Shown here: piece by piece, positions 45,004 to 54,800 of the stretch | How the letters are laid out: each line of letters begins with the position of its first letter | Numbering within the stretch: the stretch's first letter is position 1 | Origin: Bacillota bacterium | Lineage (GTDB): Bacteria > Bacillota > Bacilli > Paenibacillales > NBRC-103111 | Assembly (NCBI GenBank): GCA_023386955.1 | Contig: JAEWIS010000021.1 | Coordinates: 1-64,000, forward strand | DNA length: 64,000 bases | Reading direction: 5' to 3' | Made by a program: the position numbers and the translations under genes | The notes under the pieces: generated by a model | Seen by the model: the letters and a program-made list of their open reading frames with translations, nothing else | What the model was told of the DNA's origin: nothing | Databases searched by the model: none

Positions 45004-45393
45004 ATGTGGAAAGATTTTAAGGCTTTTGCATTGAAGGGAAATGTGCTGGATCTGGCCGTCGCCGTTATTATCGGCGCCGCCTTTGGCAAGATTGTTTCGT
45101 CGCTGGTTAATGACATCATCATGCCGCTTTTTGGACTGCTCATCGGAGGCATTAAGCTGGACGGTTTGACTTATCAATATGGGGATGCCGTGCTGAAATA
45201 CGGAGTGTTCCTGCAATCGGTGGTGGACTTCTTCATTATCGCCGCTTCCCTCTTTTTTGTCATCAAGATGGCGGGCAAGCTGAAGCGCAAGGAAGAAATC
45301 AAAGCCCCTGCACCGGCAGCTCCCAGCGCAGAAGTGGTGCTTTTAACAGAAATCCGCGATGCTCTGCGCAAAAACGGCAGCTCGACCAATTAA
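45004..45393 (+). CDS. mscL: Large-conductance mechanosensitive channel MscL
   Basis: 129 residues. Opens with MWKDFKAFALKGNVLDLAVAVIIGAAFGKIV, the amphipathic helix and pore helix TM1. TM2 is VDFFIIAASLFFVIKMA, and a charged C-terminal helix follows. It releases osmolytes under hypo-osmotic shock. The ATG at 45004 is nine bases after GGGGG; the ATG at 44980 would overlap that site. TATAAT at 44963-44968 is the likely -10. Confidence 0.96.
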   Translation: MWKDFKAFALKGNVLDLAVAVIIGAAFGKIVSSLVNDIIMPLFGLLIGGIKLDGLTYQYGDAVLKYGVFLQSVVDFFIIAASLFFVIKMAGKLKRKEEIKAPAPAAPSAEVVLLTEIRDALRKNGSSTN

Positions 45394-45407
45394 TCCTATC
45401 TGCATCA

Positions 45408-45454
45408 AAAACCCGGCAGACCGGAAGCTTATGCTCCCGGCGCCGGGTTTCTTT
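45408..45454 (+). terminator. mscL terminator
   Basis: AAACCCGGC pairs with GCCGGGTTT around a long apex, followed by CTTT. It may also serve the convergent monooxygenase gene. Confidence 0.7.
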
Positions 45455-45463
45455 ATACACATA

Positions 45464-45757
45464 TTAGACTTCCCGTTCCACCAGCAGGCGCTTCACTTGC
45501 GCGGGTTTGGCAAAATAGCTCCCAGCCTCCGCGAAGAAGCTTGTGAAATGCGGCGTATTGTTGTGGAATTCAATCGCCTCCATGTCCTTCCACTCCTCCA
45601 CCACAATGAAGGTTTCCGGCTCATTGGTCTGACGGAACAGATCATAGCTGATATTGCCTTCCTCCGCCTGGGAGCCGGCTACCAGTGCTTTGGACTTCTC
45701 CATGAACGCCTCCACATATTCCGGCTTCACGTACAATCGGGCATGAATGATAATCAC
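45464..45757 (-). CDS. Antibiotic-biosynthesis-monooxygenase-fold protein (YgiN-like)
   Basis: 97 residues. Dimeric ferredoxin-like fold typical of ABM proteins: IIIHARLYVKPEYVEAFMEKSKALV, SYDLFRQTNEPETFIVVEEWKD, and HFTSFFAEA. GTG start at 45757 with GGAGAG seven bases ahead. Family members act on quinones or heme or are cofactor-free oxygenases; specificity is unknown here. Confidence 0.87.
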   Translation of the reverse strand: MIIIHARLYVKPEYVEAFMEKSKALVAGSQAEEGNISYDLFRQTNEPETFIVVEEWKDMEAIEFHNNTPHFTSFFAEAGSYFAKPAQVKRLLVEREV

Positions 45758-45828
45758 GAGTAATCTCTCCTTTTTTCGCTTAACTGCTCTCTTCCCATCC
45801 TACTCCCTTTTGCCGGGTCACGCCATGT

Positions 45829-46782
45829 CTATTGTTCAAACACGGACAAAAACCGGCCCACCGCCCGTTCTTCACGAACATTCACCGCCACCGAAATTTC
45901 GCTGCCCACTTTAGGGATCGGCCTCAGATCGGCCACCACCATACCTGCACAGAGACTGCTTTCGCAGTCCACCCGGACGTGCATGGGCCGGTATTCCAGC
46001 AGCTCGGGATGGACAGCGGCGATTACCGCCAGCGGATCATGGAGGGGAGCACTGTCCATGAAGAAGTTGCTGCGCCGGTAGAAGTCGAAATAATACTCCA
46101 GACTCTCCTGCATAAACCGGACCACCGGCTGTACTGCCTCCGGAGCCTTCAGCTGCAGCAGCTCCAGATGGCTGCGGGTAATCCGCGTGCGGAGGGTGAC
46201 ATCCAGCCCGATCATCATGAGAGGCAATCCTGCGGTGAACACCCGGTCCGCCGCCTCCGGGTCTCCCCACAGATTCGCCTCGGCCACCGGTGACACATTC
46301 CCCGGCGCAAATACCGTTCCGCCCATAACCACCACCCGCTTTAGCAGAGTGGGCAGCTGGGGCTCCAGCTCCAAAGCCAGGGCCAGATTGGTCAGTCGTC
46401 CCATGGTTACCAAGGTCAGCTGGCCGGGATTCTCCCGGGCCATACGGCAGATCAGCTCCGGCCCCGGCTCCTCCACCGGCTGCTGCCGGGAGGTTGGCAA
46501 TTCCACTCCGCCCAGCCCGTTATTTCCGTGCACATGCACAGCATACTCCCGCTGGGGACGGACCAGGGGCTTCCTGGCTCCAAGAGCCACAGGGATTCTG
46601 CGCTCCGGGGCCGCCAGCTCCAACAGCCGCAGCGTATTCTCTGCGGATTGTTCCGTAGCGATGTTACCGAAGCAGGTGGTGATGGCCTCCAATTGGATAT
46701 GCGGGGAGCGGAGCGCGAATAAAATGGCTAACGCATCGTCAATGCCCGTATCGGCATCGATAATCATGCGGGTTGGCTGCAT
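45829..46782 (-). CDS. Inosine-uridine-type nucleoside hydrolase
   Basis: 317 residues. N-terminal calcium/ribose-binding signature D9-A-D11-T-G-I-D15-D16, HVHGNNGLGG, VVMGGTVFAPGNVSPVAEANLWGDPEAA, and a C-terminal histidine region (LHDPLAVIAA). It splits ribonucleosides into base and ribose for salvage. The ATG at 46782 follows AGGAGG. No transporter is adjacent. It is divergent from prkA. Confidence 0.93.
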   Translation of the reverse strand: MQPTRMIIDADTGIDDALAILFALRSPHIQLEAITTCFGNIATEQSAENTLRLLELAAPERRIPVALGARKPLVRPQREYAVHVHGNNGLGGVELPTSRQQPVEEPGPELICRMARENPGQLTLVTMGRLTNLALALELEPQLPTLLKRVVVMGGTVFAPGNVSPVAEANLWGDPEAADRVFTAGLPLMMIGLDVTLRTRITRSHLELLQLKAPEAVQPVVRFMQESLEYYFDFYRRSNFFMDSAPLHDPLAVIAAVHPELLEYRPMHVRVDCESSLCAGMVVADLRPIPKVGSEISVAVNVREERAVGRFLSVFEQ

Positions 46783-46995
46783 GCTGGTTTCCTCCTGATT
46801 TTTTAACATTCTAATTATTTTCTGAATATTCTTATTTGTCCGACAATTAAAAATGTTGTAGAATAGGTTATAAATCCCTTTCATCCGTCACCCCTGTTCC
46901 GTTTCCGGCATCTGCACCGTTTGGTTTCCGGCAGAGATCACCGCAAGGGGTCTTTGTGTTCTTCACATTCTACTACCGAGAAGGAGGAGCCGTCT

Positions 46996-48894
46996 ATGCC
47001 GTTCTTGGACAAGCTGTCCCATTACCGGGAAAAGGAACATCAGCTGCATTGGGAAGGTACGTTTACGGATTACCTGGACATGGTCAAGGAACGGCCGGAA
47101 ATTGCCGGATTGGCCCATGACCGCATCTACCGGATGATTGAGGCCGCCGGTGTGGAGGACAAAGGAGACGGCCGCCGGGAGTACAAGTTCTTCAGCTCCC
47201 AATTATACGGGCTGGAGGAGGATCTGCAAACCCTGGTGGAGGAATACTTCCGCCCCGCCGCCCAGCGCCTGGATGTGCGCAAGCGGCTTCTGCTGCTTAT
47301 GGGCCCGGTGAGCGGAGGCAAGTCTACTCTGCTTGCCCTGCTTAAGGAGGGTATGGAGAAATTCTCCCGGACGGAGGCTGGAGCCGTCTTCGCTATTAAG
47401 GGCTGCCCCATGCAGGAGGAGCCCCTGCACCTGATTCCCCATGAGCTCCGGGAGGAATTTCAGGCGGAATACGGCGTACGCATCGAAGGAGACCTGTGCC
47501 CCGTCTGCCGGATGCGGCTGGACCTGGAGTTCGACGGCCACGCCGAACGGATGCCCGTTACCCGGGTGCTGTTCTCGGAGGCCAAACGGACAGGCATCGG
47601 CACCTTCGCCCCCTCCGACCCCAAATCTCAGGACATTGCGGACCTTACCGGTAGTATTGACTTTTCCACCATCTCCCAATACGGCTCCGAATCGGACCCC
47701 CGCGCGTACCGCTTCGACGGCGAGCTGAACAAAGCCAACCGGGGCCTGATGGAATTCCAGGAAATGCTCAAGTGTGATGAAAAATTCCTCTGGAATCTCC
47801 TCTCCCTGACCCAGGAGGGCAACTTCAAGGCCGGGCGCTTCGCCTTGATTTCCGCCGATGAGCTGATAGTCGCCCATACCAATGAAACCGAGTACCGGTC
47901 CTTTATCGCCAACAAAAAGAACGAAGCCCTCCACTCCCGGATGATCGTCATGCGGATTCCCTACAACCTGAAGGCCAGCCAGGAGGAGCGGATTTACGAC
48001 AAGCTGATCAAGCAGTCCAATATCCAAGGGGTCCACATCGCCCCCGGAGCCTTGAAGACGGCGGCTGTGTTCAGTATCCTGTCCCGGTTGAAGGAATCCA
48101 AGAAACCCGGTATGGATCTGTTGAAAAAGCTGTATCTGTACGACGGCCAGGAGGTGGACGGGGCCAAAAGCGGCGATGCCGCCGAGCTGCGGAAGGAATT
48201 CACCGACGAGGGCATGTCCGGGGTGGATCCCCGGTACGTCATCAACCGGATCTCCAGCGCCCTAATCAAAGGGGATAAACCCTGCATCAATTCCCTGGAT
48301 GTGCTGAAGTCCATGAAGGAGGGGCTGGACCAGCATGCCTCCATCTCCCGGGAGGAGCGGGAGCGGCTCCTGAACCTGATCACCATGGCCCGGGCGGAGT
48401 ACGATCACCATGCCAAAACCGAGGTGCAGCGGGCTTTTGTCTATTCCTTCGAGGATTCGGCCCATACCCTCATGAACAACTATTTGGACAATGTGGAGTC
48501 CTACTGCAACGGCTTTAAGCTGAAGGACCCCATTACCGAGGAGGAGCGGGACCCGGACGAAAAGCTGATGCGTTCCATCGAGGAGCAAATCGGCATTTCG
48601 GAGAACCAGAAGAAGGCCTTCCGGGAGGAAATTCTGATCAAAATCTCCTCCTTGGCCCGGCGTGGCCAAAAATTCGAATACACCTCCCACGAGAAGCTGA
48701 AGGAGGCTATCGAGCGGAAGCTGTTCGAGGATCTGAAGGATGTGGTGAAGATTACCACCTCGGTGAAAAATCCCGATGAAGGCCAGCTGAAGCGGATCAA
48801 CGAGGTGTCCGCACGGCTGATGGACCAGCACGGGTATTGCCCCTCCTGCGCTAACGAGCTGCTGAAGTATGTAGGGAGTCTGTTGAACCGGTAG
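46996..48894 (+). CDS. prkA: PrkA AAA+/serine protein kinase
   Basis: 632 residues. N-terminal AAA+ module with Walker A GPVSGGKST (about 103-111), a characteristic Cys pair region (LCPVCRMRLDLEF), and DLTGSIDFSTISQYG. The C-terminal PrkA domain ends with HGYCPSCANELLKYVGSL. Known in B. subtilis as a spore-related kinase/protease-like protein and in enterobacteria as YeaG. The ATG at 46996 follows AAGGAGGAG. First gene of a three-gene operon with yhbH and spoVR. Confidence 0.95.
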   Translation: MPFLDKLSHYREKEHQLHWEGTFTDYLDMVKERPEIAGLAHDRIYRMIEAAGVEDKGDGRREYKFFSSQLYGLEEDLQTLVEEYFRPAAQRLDVRKRLLLLMGPVSGGKSTLLALLKEGMEKFSRTEAGAVFAIKGCPMQEEPLHLIPHELREEFQAEYGVRIEGDLCPVCRMRLDLEFDGHAERMPVTRVLFSEAKRTGIGTFAPSDPKSQDIADLTGSIDFSTISQYGSESDPRAYRFDGELNKANRGLMEFQEMLKCDEKFLWNLLSLTQEGNFKAGRFALISADELIVAHTNETEYRSFIANKKNEALHSRMIVMRIPYNLKASQEERIYDKLIKQSNIQGVHIAPGALKTAAVFSILSRLKESKKPGMDLLKKLYLYDGQEVDGAKSGDAAELRKEFTDEGMSGVDPRYVINRISSALIKGDKPCINSLDVLKSMKEGLDQHASISREERERLLNLITMARAEYDHHAKTEVQRAFVYSFEDSAHTLMNNYLDNVESYCNGFKLKDPITEEERDPDEKLMRSIEEQIGISENQKKAFREEILIKISSLARRGQKFEYTSHEKLKEAIERKLFEDLKDVVKITTSVKNPDEGQLKRINEVSARLMDQHGYCPSCANELLKYVGSLLNR

Positions 48895-48942
48895 GAGGGT
48901 GTGATCCATGGATTTTCATATTAAAAAGGAGGGATCAGGTCC

Positions 48943-50172
48943 ATGCAAAAGCCGCTATTCGTGCTGTCCCGGGATGATTGGTCGCTCCACCGGAAGGGGG
49001 AACGGGATCAGGAACGGCATGCCCGCAAGGTGAAGGAGGCCATCCGCAACAATCTAAAGGAGCTGGTCAGTGAGGAAGCGATTATTACCTCCCAGGGGGA
49101 GCGGATGGTGAAGGTGCCCATCCGGGAAATGGATGAACCCCGCTTCCGTTATGATTACGGCAGCCAGCAGCATGTGGGCCAAGGCAGCGGAGGCACCAAG
49201 GCCGGCGACGTCCTCGGCCGGGCCTCCCGGAACGGCCGGCAGCCGGGCCAGGGTCAGGAGGGGGAGCCGGGAGACCAGCCCAGCTTGGATTATTACGAGG
49301 CCGAGGTGACGGTGGACGAGCTGGCGGAGCTGATCTTTGAGGATCTGCAGCTGCCCCGCCTGCAGCGGAAGAGTGAAGCGGATATGTCCATCGACGATAT
49401 CCGCTTCAATGATATCCGGCGCAAGGGCATGATGGGCAACATCGACAAACGCCGGACGCTGCTGGAGTCCCTGAAGCGCCGGAGCCTGACCGGCAGCGGC
49501 GACGGCGGCGCGGCGACAGCATGGAGCGACGGTGGAGGCGGGTTGGCCGGTTGGGATGCGGGAGCTGCTTCGGGCGGCGGGGCCGGTCTGATCAAGAATG
49601 AGGACATGCGCTTCAAAACCTGGGAGGATATCCGGAAGCCCCAGAGCAATGCGGTGGTGCTGGCCATGATGGACACCTCCGGTTCCATGGGCAGCTTCGA
49701 GAAGTATATTGCCCGCAGCTTCTATTTCTGGATGGTGCGCTTCCTGCGCATCCGCTACGAGCGGGTGGAGGTCTGCTTCCTCGCCCATGATACCGAAGCC
49801 AAGCAGTTGCCGGAGGAGGCTTTCTTCACCAAGGGGGAAAGCGGCGGCACCCGCTGCTCCTCGGTCTACTCCCTGGCGCTGGACCTGCTGGAGCGGGAAT
49901 ATCCCGGCTCCGCCTATAACGCCTATGCGTTTCATTTTACCGACGGGGATAATATGGATTCGGACAATGCCCTGTCTGCAGAGCTGGTAAAGCAGCTCCT
50001 GCTCCGCACCAATCTGATGGGCTACGGGGAAATCCGCCGGTACATGCGGGCCAGCCGGCTGTGGGACAGCCTCTCCGCCATCAAGCATGAGACCTTCTCC
50101 ACCTCGGTGCTGCAGGAGAAGGGGGACGTGTACCGGACCTTGAAGCAGTTTTTTGGGGAGGGAGTATCATGA
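48943..50172 (+). CDS. yhbH: YhbH/YeaH family (DUF444) VWA-like protein
   Basis: 409 residues. An Arg/Lys-rich N-terminus is followed by the DUF444 core, with a metal-ion-dependent adhesion motif DTSGSMG (about 245-251). A Gly/Ala-rich low-complexity insert lies around 185-215 (GDGGAATAWSDGGGGLAGW), just before the VWA part. Partner of PrkA in Bacillus and YeaG in E. coli; acts in sporulation or stress signalling. It is 48 bp after prkA, and its stop overlaps the spoVR ATG. Confidence 0.94.
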   Translation: MQKPLFVLSRDDWSLHRKGERDQERHARKVKEAIRNNLKELVSEEAIITSQGERMVKVPIREMDEPRFRYDYGSQQHVGQGSGGTKAGDVLGRASRNGRQPGQGQEGEPGDQPSLDYYEAEVTVDELAELIFEDLQLPRLQRKSEADMSIDDIRFNDIRRKGMMGNIDKRRTLLESLKRRSLTGSGDGGAATAWSDGGGGLAGWDAGAASGGGAGLIKNEDMRFKTWEDIRKPQSNAVVLAMMDTSGSMGSFEKYIARSFYFWMVRFLRIRYERVEVCFLAHDTEAKQLPEEAFFTKGESGGTRCSSVYSLALDLLEREYPGSAYNAYAFHFTDGDNMDSDNALSAELVKQLLLRTNLMGYGEIRRYMRASRLWDSLSAIKHETFSTSVLQEKGDVYRTLKQFFGEGVS

Positions 50173-51428
50173 ACCACGCGGAAGCGGAGCAGCTGGAGCG
50201 GGCCATTGAGTCAATTACGGGTATGGCGTTGGAGGCGGGACTGGACTTTTTTACCATGCGTTATGAGGTATGCCCTGCTGAAACGCTGTATTCCATCGGC
50301 GCTTACGGTATGCCCACCCGGTTCACCCATTGGAGCTTCGGGAAAACCTACCACCGGATGAAGTCCGAGTACGACTACGGGCTAAGCCGGATTTATGAGC
50401 TGGTCATCAACTCCGACCCCTGCTACGCCTTTCTTTTGGACCATAACACGCTCCTGCAAAATAAGCTGATCGTCGCCCATGTGCTGGCGCACAGCGATTT
50501 TTTCAAGAACAACGCCATGTTCCGGGGAACGGACCGGCGGATGGTGGAGCGGATGGCGGTGTTTGCCCGGCGGATGCGGGCCTTCGAGCAGGAGTTTGGC
50601 AGTGATGCGGTGGAGGAAACGCTGGATGCGGCGCTTGCCATCCATGAGCATGTGGACCCGCACACCCGCTTCGGCGCCAAGGGCGGCTTCAAGGAAGCCG
50701 AAGGCGGCACCAAGGATGTGGTGGGTTTCATCGCCGGGGAAAGCCGCAGCCTGGCGGACTGGCAGCGGGAGGTGCTGTATATGCTGCGGGAGGAGATGCT
50801 GTACTTCTGGCCGCAGATGGAGACGAAGATTCTGAACGAGGGCTGGGCCACCTTCTGGCATCTGCGCCTGGTGCGGCAGCTGGAGCTGACGGGGGCGGAG
50901 ATTATGGATTTTGCCAAAATGAACGCAGGTGTGGTCCAGCCGGGGACGGGCAGCCTGAATCCGTATTATCTGGGGGTCAAGATGCTGGAGTACATCGAGC
51001 GCCATAAGGGGCTGGACGCGCTGTTCGAGATCCGGGAGACGGAGTCGGACGTGTCCTTCCTCCGCAACTACCTGGACAAGGCCCTGGTGGAGGAAATGGA
51101 CCTGTTCCTCTTCGGCCGCAAGGACGACCTCTACGTGGTCACCTCCAAGGAGGTGGAGGAGGTGAAGCAGACCCTCATCCGCCAGCGCACCAACGGCGGC
51201 TTCCCGTATGTGACCGCCATGGATGGGGACCACGGCGGCCGCGGGGAACTGCTGCTGCTCCACCGCTACGACGGGCTGGAGCTGGACCGCCGGTATGTGG
51301 ACCGTACGCTGCCGCTGGTGCACCGCTTGTGGGGTAAGCCCGTCCACCTGGAAACCCGGGACCGGGACAACCGCAGGCTGGTCTACAGCTTCGACGGGGA
51401 AAAGGTGTTGGCGGGGGTGGCTGGATAG
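50169..51428 (+). CDS. spoVR: SpoVR family protein
   Basis: 419 residues, full-length compared with B. subtilis SpoVR (about 468, with a shorter end here). Conserved blocks include YEVCPAETLYSIGAYGMPTRF, AHVLAHSDFFKNN, NEGWATFWHLRL and NPYYLGVKMLEYIE. Linked to spore cortex formation. The ATGA overlap with yhbH indicates translational coupling. B. subtilis keeps spoVR apart from prkA and yhbH; here all three are together as in enterobacterial yeaG-yeaH-ycgB-type clusters. Confidence 0.94.
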   Translation: MNHAEAEQLERAIESITGMALEAGLDFFTMRYEVCPAETLYSIGAYGMPTRFTHWSFGKTYHRMKSEYDYGLSRIYELVINSDPCYAFLLDHNTLLQNKLIVAHVLAHSDFFKNNAMFRGTDRRMVERMAVFARRMRAFEQEFGSDAVEETLDAALAIHEHVDPHTRFGAKGGFKEAEGGTKDVVGFIAGESRSLADWQREVLYMLREEMLYFWPQMETKILNEGWATFWHLRLVRQLELTGAEIMDFAKMNAGVVQPGTGSLNPYYLGVKMLEYIERHKGLDALFEIRETESDVSFLRNYLDKALVEEMDLFLFGRKDDLYVVTSKEVEEVKQTLIRQRTNGGFPYVTAMDGDHGGRGELLLLHRYDGLELDRRYVDRTLPLVHRLWGKPVHLETRDRDNRRLVYSFDGEKVLAGVAG

Positions 51429-51515
51429 TTGGATCTGGTGCGATAGTTGGCAGGTCTGGTTGTACAGTTGGCGGATAGAGGCAGATGTTCAGCCGGTTTG
51501 TGAGCCGCTAGCGGC

Positions 51516-51565
51516 AAAAAAGCTATCCCGGATGTCATATGTATGACGGGGGATAGCTTTTTTGG
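51516..51565. terminator. Bidirectional terminator
   Basis: AAAAAAGCTATCCC pairs with GGGGATAGCTTTTTT around a CGGATGTCATATGTATGACG apex. It ends the prkA-yhbH-spoVR operon. Confidence 0.85.
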
Positions 51566-51617
51566 GGATTGGTTCAATACCGGCTCTGCTCGGGTGCACA
51601 GGCGGGCGCCGTTTGCT

Positions 51618-51803
51618 TAACGGACAGAGGAGACGCTATTTAGGGGAATATCAGTGTTTTGGCACTGATTCGGACAGAGAGGCCCTTATTGGGCAAGAAC
51701 GAGCCGGTTTGAGCGGTTTTCCAGACTAATAGCGTTTCCTGAGTCCGCGAAACATCCAAACTTACGCAAACTGGAAAAATAACGACCCTACAGTCCGGAT
51801 GCG
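51618..51803. repeat. Nested inverted element C (50-nt pitch)
   Basis: CGGACAGAG occurs forward at 51621 and 51671; its counterparts AGTCCG lie at 51742 and 51792 (50-nt pitch on both arms). GACGCTATTT and its complement AATAGCGTTTC pair just inside the seeds. It lies between convergent spoVR and the GH106-like gene. Confidence 0.88.
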
Positions 51804-51872
51804 AGAGACTCCATCGACTGGCTGGAGGGATGAAACCAAACCAGCGGTATTTCGTCGGCGGATATCCGTTCG

Positions 51873-54800
51873 TTATTCGGTGATTACCGGGTAACCTCTG
51901 CGGCTTGGGGACTGCTGCCCCCCGCTCAGTTCAATCCGGGGCGCACCCGGCAGGCCGAACCTTACGAAGGCGTACCGGTCCGTCCAAATGCTAGTACCCG
52001 GCGAAATGTCCTTGTCCGTCCAGCCCGGCTTATCCTTGAAGCTGTCGGGGCCGATTTTGTATACCTCTCCTTTGATATGGTGATGCGGTCCCAGCAAATT
52101 GCGGCAGCTGTTGGCCAGCTCCAGGGTAATGGTATTGTCCCCCTGCCGCAGGTATGGCGTAATGTCTGCCTCATAAGGCTCCCACAGGAACCGCTCCGCT
52201 TCCTGCCCGTTGACGATCAAGCGGCAAACCGCTGCATCCGGCGCCCCGCCGAATACCCACCGGGCTGCCGATGCCCCCTCCAGATCCAAGGGGAGGGTCA
52301 TCTCCAGTTGAAGTCTGCCCGCGTAGAAGGGAAAGCCCTGGCGGACCAAATCGCTGCCGGATACCGTTTCCGGCAGCTCCGTCAACGTAAACGGCCCCTC
52401 GTTAAACACCGCCCGGCGTTCGCCGTCCGTATAAGGGGCACCGCTGGTTACCCCAAAGGGGCCTATCACATAGATGCTTTCCAGCTCCGTATCCACCTTC
52501 AGCTTGTTGCCCTCTGATTCGAACCGGCGTGCCTTCTCCAAGGCCTCGTAGGTTTCAGGGGAATTGTAGTACAGCGTCTTCACCACGACCGTATTGAGGC
52601 CCGGCACCGTTAACCCCGCGATATTGAGCTTGCGGAAGGAGATATCCCGCCACCAGCCGCAATCCGCCATGTCCACAGGCTGTCCGTTCAGCTCGATGAA
52701 CAGGTTCCCGGGTTTTTCTACCGCCAAAAAAAGCGGACGGTCCGCGTTCGTATCGAATGCTACGCCGAACTGGAAAGCCAGCTCCACCTGCACAGGACGC
52801 CCATACGCCAATAGCTGTTCCTGCAGGAGAATAACGGGCTGCGGCTCTGACCATTCCCCGCCCTCCACCCGCAGCCTGCAGAAATCCAGGGTAAGGCTGT
52901 TCAAGTCCAGCGCGGTCACCCACCAGGACTGGTTCAGTTCCAGCGTGTGGACGGATGGGGATGAGCGTGGAGATAAGGAGGGGTCCGGCGTGACAATGGG
53001 GAAGCTTGGTGCTGCCCCACATCCGGCTGGAGCCAGTCCTCTTTCATCGGCGGATGGGCTGGATGTGGCAACCACTGAGATATAGGCTCCATCCGGCATA
53101 ATCCGGTCTGCCTGCCCCTGCTCCTTCTCCTGAAGCAGCACCCAGGAACCAGCAGGAAGCAGATCAAGGCACAGCTTCACAGTTCCGCCTGCCTCCTCCT
53201 GCTCCAGCGGACGCAGCTTGCCGGTTTTCAGATCCAGAGCAGCCACCCTGCCGCTCTGGCATAACTCCACCTGGGCCTGAGCGTAACGTACCGTTCCGGA
53301 ATTCACCAGATAATAAACCCGGTAACCCGCCCACTCCAGCGTCTGCACGTTCACGTCGTCGGATACAACCGGCGCTCCGGCTGCGTCCCGCACTTGGATA
53401 AACGCAGCATTCGCGCCGCCAACCGCTTCCAGCAGCGCCTCGGGGCTCCACTCCGGCCGGAGCGTTTTTGCCAGCAGTGCCTGCAGCTCAGGATCATACT
53501 CGCCATCCACCAAAACCGGATATGGCGCGAAGGCAACCAGCCTGCCGCCTGCTGCCGCAAACCGCTTCAGCAGCTCCAGCGTCCTGCGGCTCAACGTCGC
53601 ACAAGGAGGCAGAACCACGGTGCGGTAAGCCGCCTCCCCGATGATAAACTCCCCCTGCTCCACCCGGCCGTGGCGGATAATCAGGCTTTCACTGCCGTAG
53701 TCATGCTCCACAAAACGCTGGCACAGCCATCGGGTCAGTTGGGCGAAGGCCTCGTGGTACGGCCTGATCCGGGACACATCCGTCCCGGCCAGCTCCACCC
53801 AGGCGGAGCGCACCGGATGCAGCAGCAGCACCTGCGCCTGGCGGATCCCCTCCGACAGCACCATGGACAGCCGGGCGAAATAGTCGTTGAACGTCCGGTA
53901 CTCCTGCCACCAGGGCTGCTGGAAGAACAGGGAGGGCGGATAATCCCGCTTCCGCAGACCCCGCAGGCTGTAGCCCTGGAGATGCTGGCACAGAAGATTG
54001 ATGCCGTGGACAAACTGCCACTCTCCGATACGCTTCAAATCCGCAAAGGAAGCATCCCAGCCGGAGCAGCCGAAGCTTTCGGTAATAGCCTGCTTCTTCC
54101 CTAATTGGCGGGCGGCGGAGCTGACCTGCTTGGGCACAATGGGCTCCTCACCGGTAAAGCGGCCCAGCCAGTCACAGCCGGGAATTTGCAAATACTCATA
54201 AAACGCCATAGGATCGCCCGTGGAGGTGACCTGATGCATCAGTTCCTGCTCATCCACCACATGGCCCACCGAGGACCAGCCCCGCTCCCCGCACCACTCG
54301 CCGATCTGTTTGGCGTATGCCTCCACGAACAAAGCGGTGACGCACTCCCAGAAGTTATACCGGTGCTTAGCGGCCCCCTGCTCCTGGACGAACAGCGCAG
54401 GCAGCGCTTCCTTTACATCATAGCCATATGCTGCCCGGAAGGCGGCCTCCAGCCCGAAGGACCACGGGATTTGCCCCCGGGCAAACTGGGGCTCATCCGT
54501 AAAAACCCCCTTAATCTCCGCCCCCGCCTCCGCTCCGAACCTGTTCCAGTACACCTCATGGATGTCGTCCAGAAACGCCCGGACAGCATACTTGCTCAGC
54601 GTATCGATATAATAGGGGTTGACCTCGTAATACAACCGCAGATCCGCCTCTTCAGCCGCAGCTCCTGCAGGCAAGCAGGCATACCCCTGCTCCGTCTTCA
54701 GGTACAGCCCCACCGTGTTGTCCCGTTCCTCGGCGAAAGGCCCGCTTTCGCAGTGGAGCGTCTTCTGCTGGCAGGCAAGTCCGCGGGCAGGAACCTTGCC

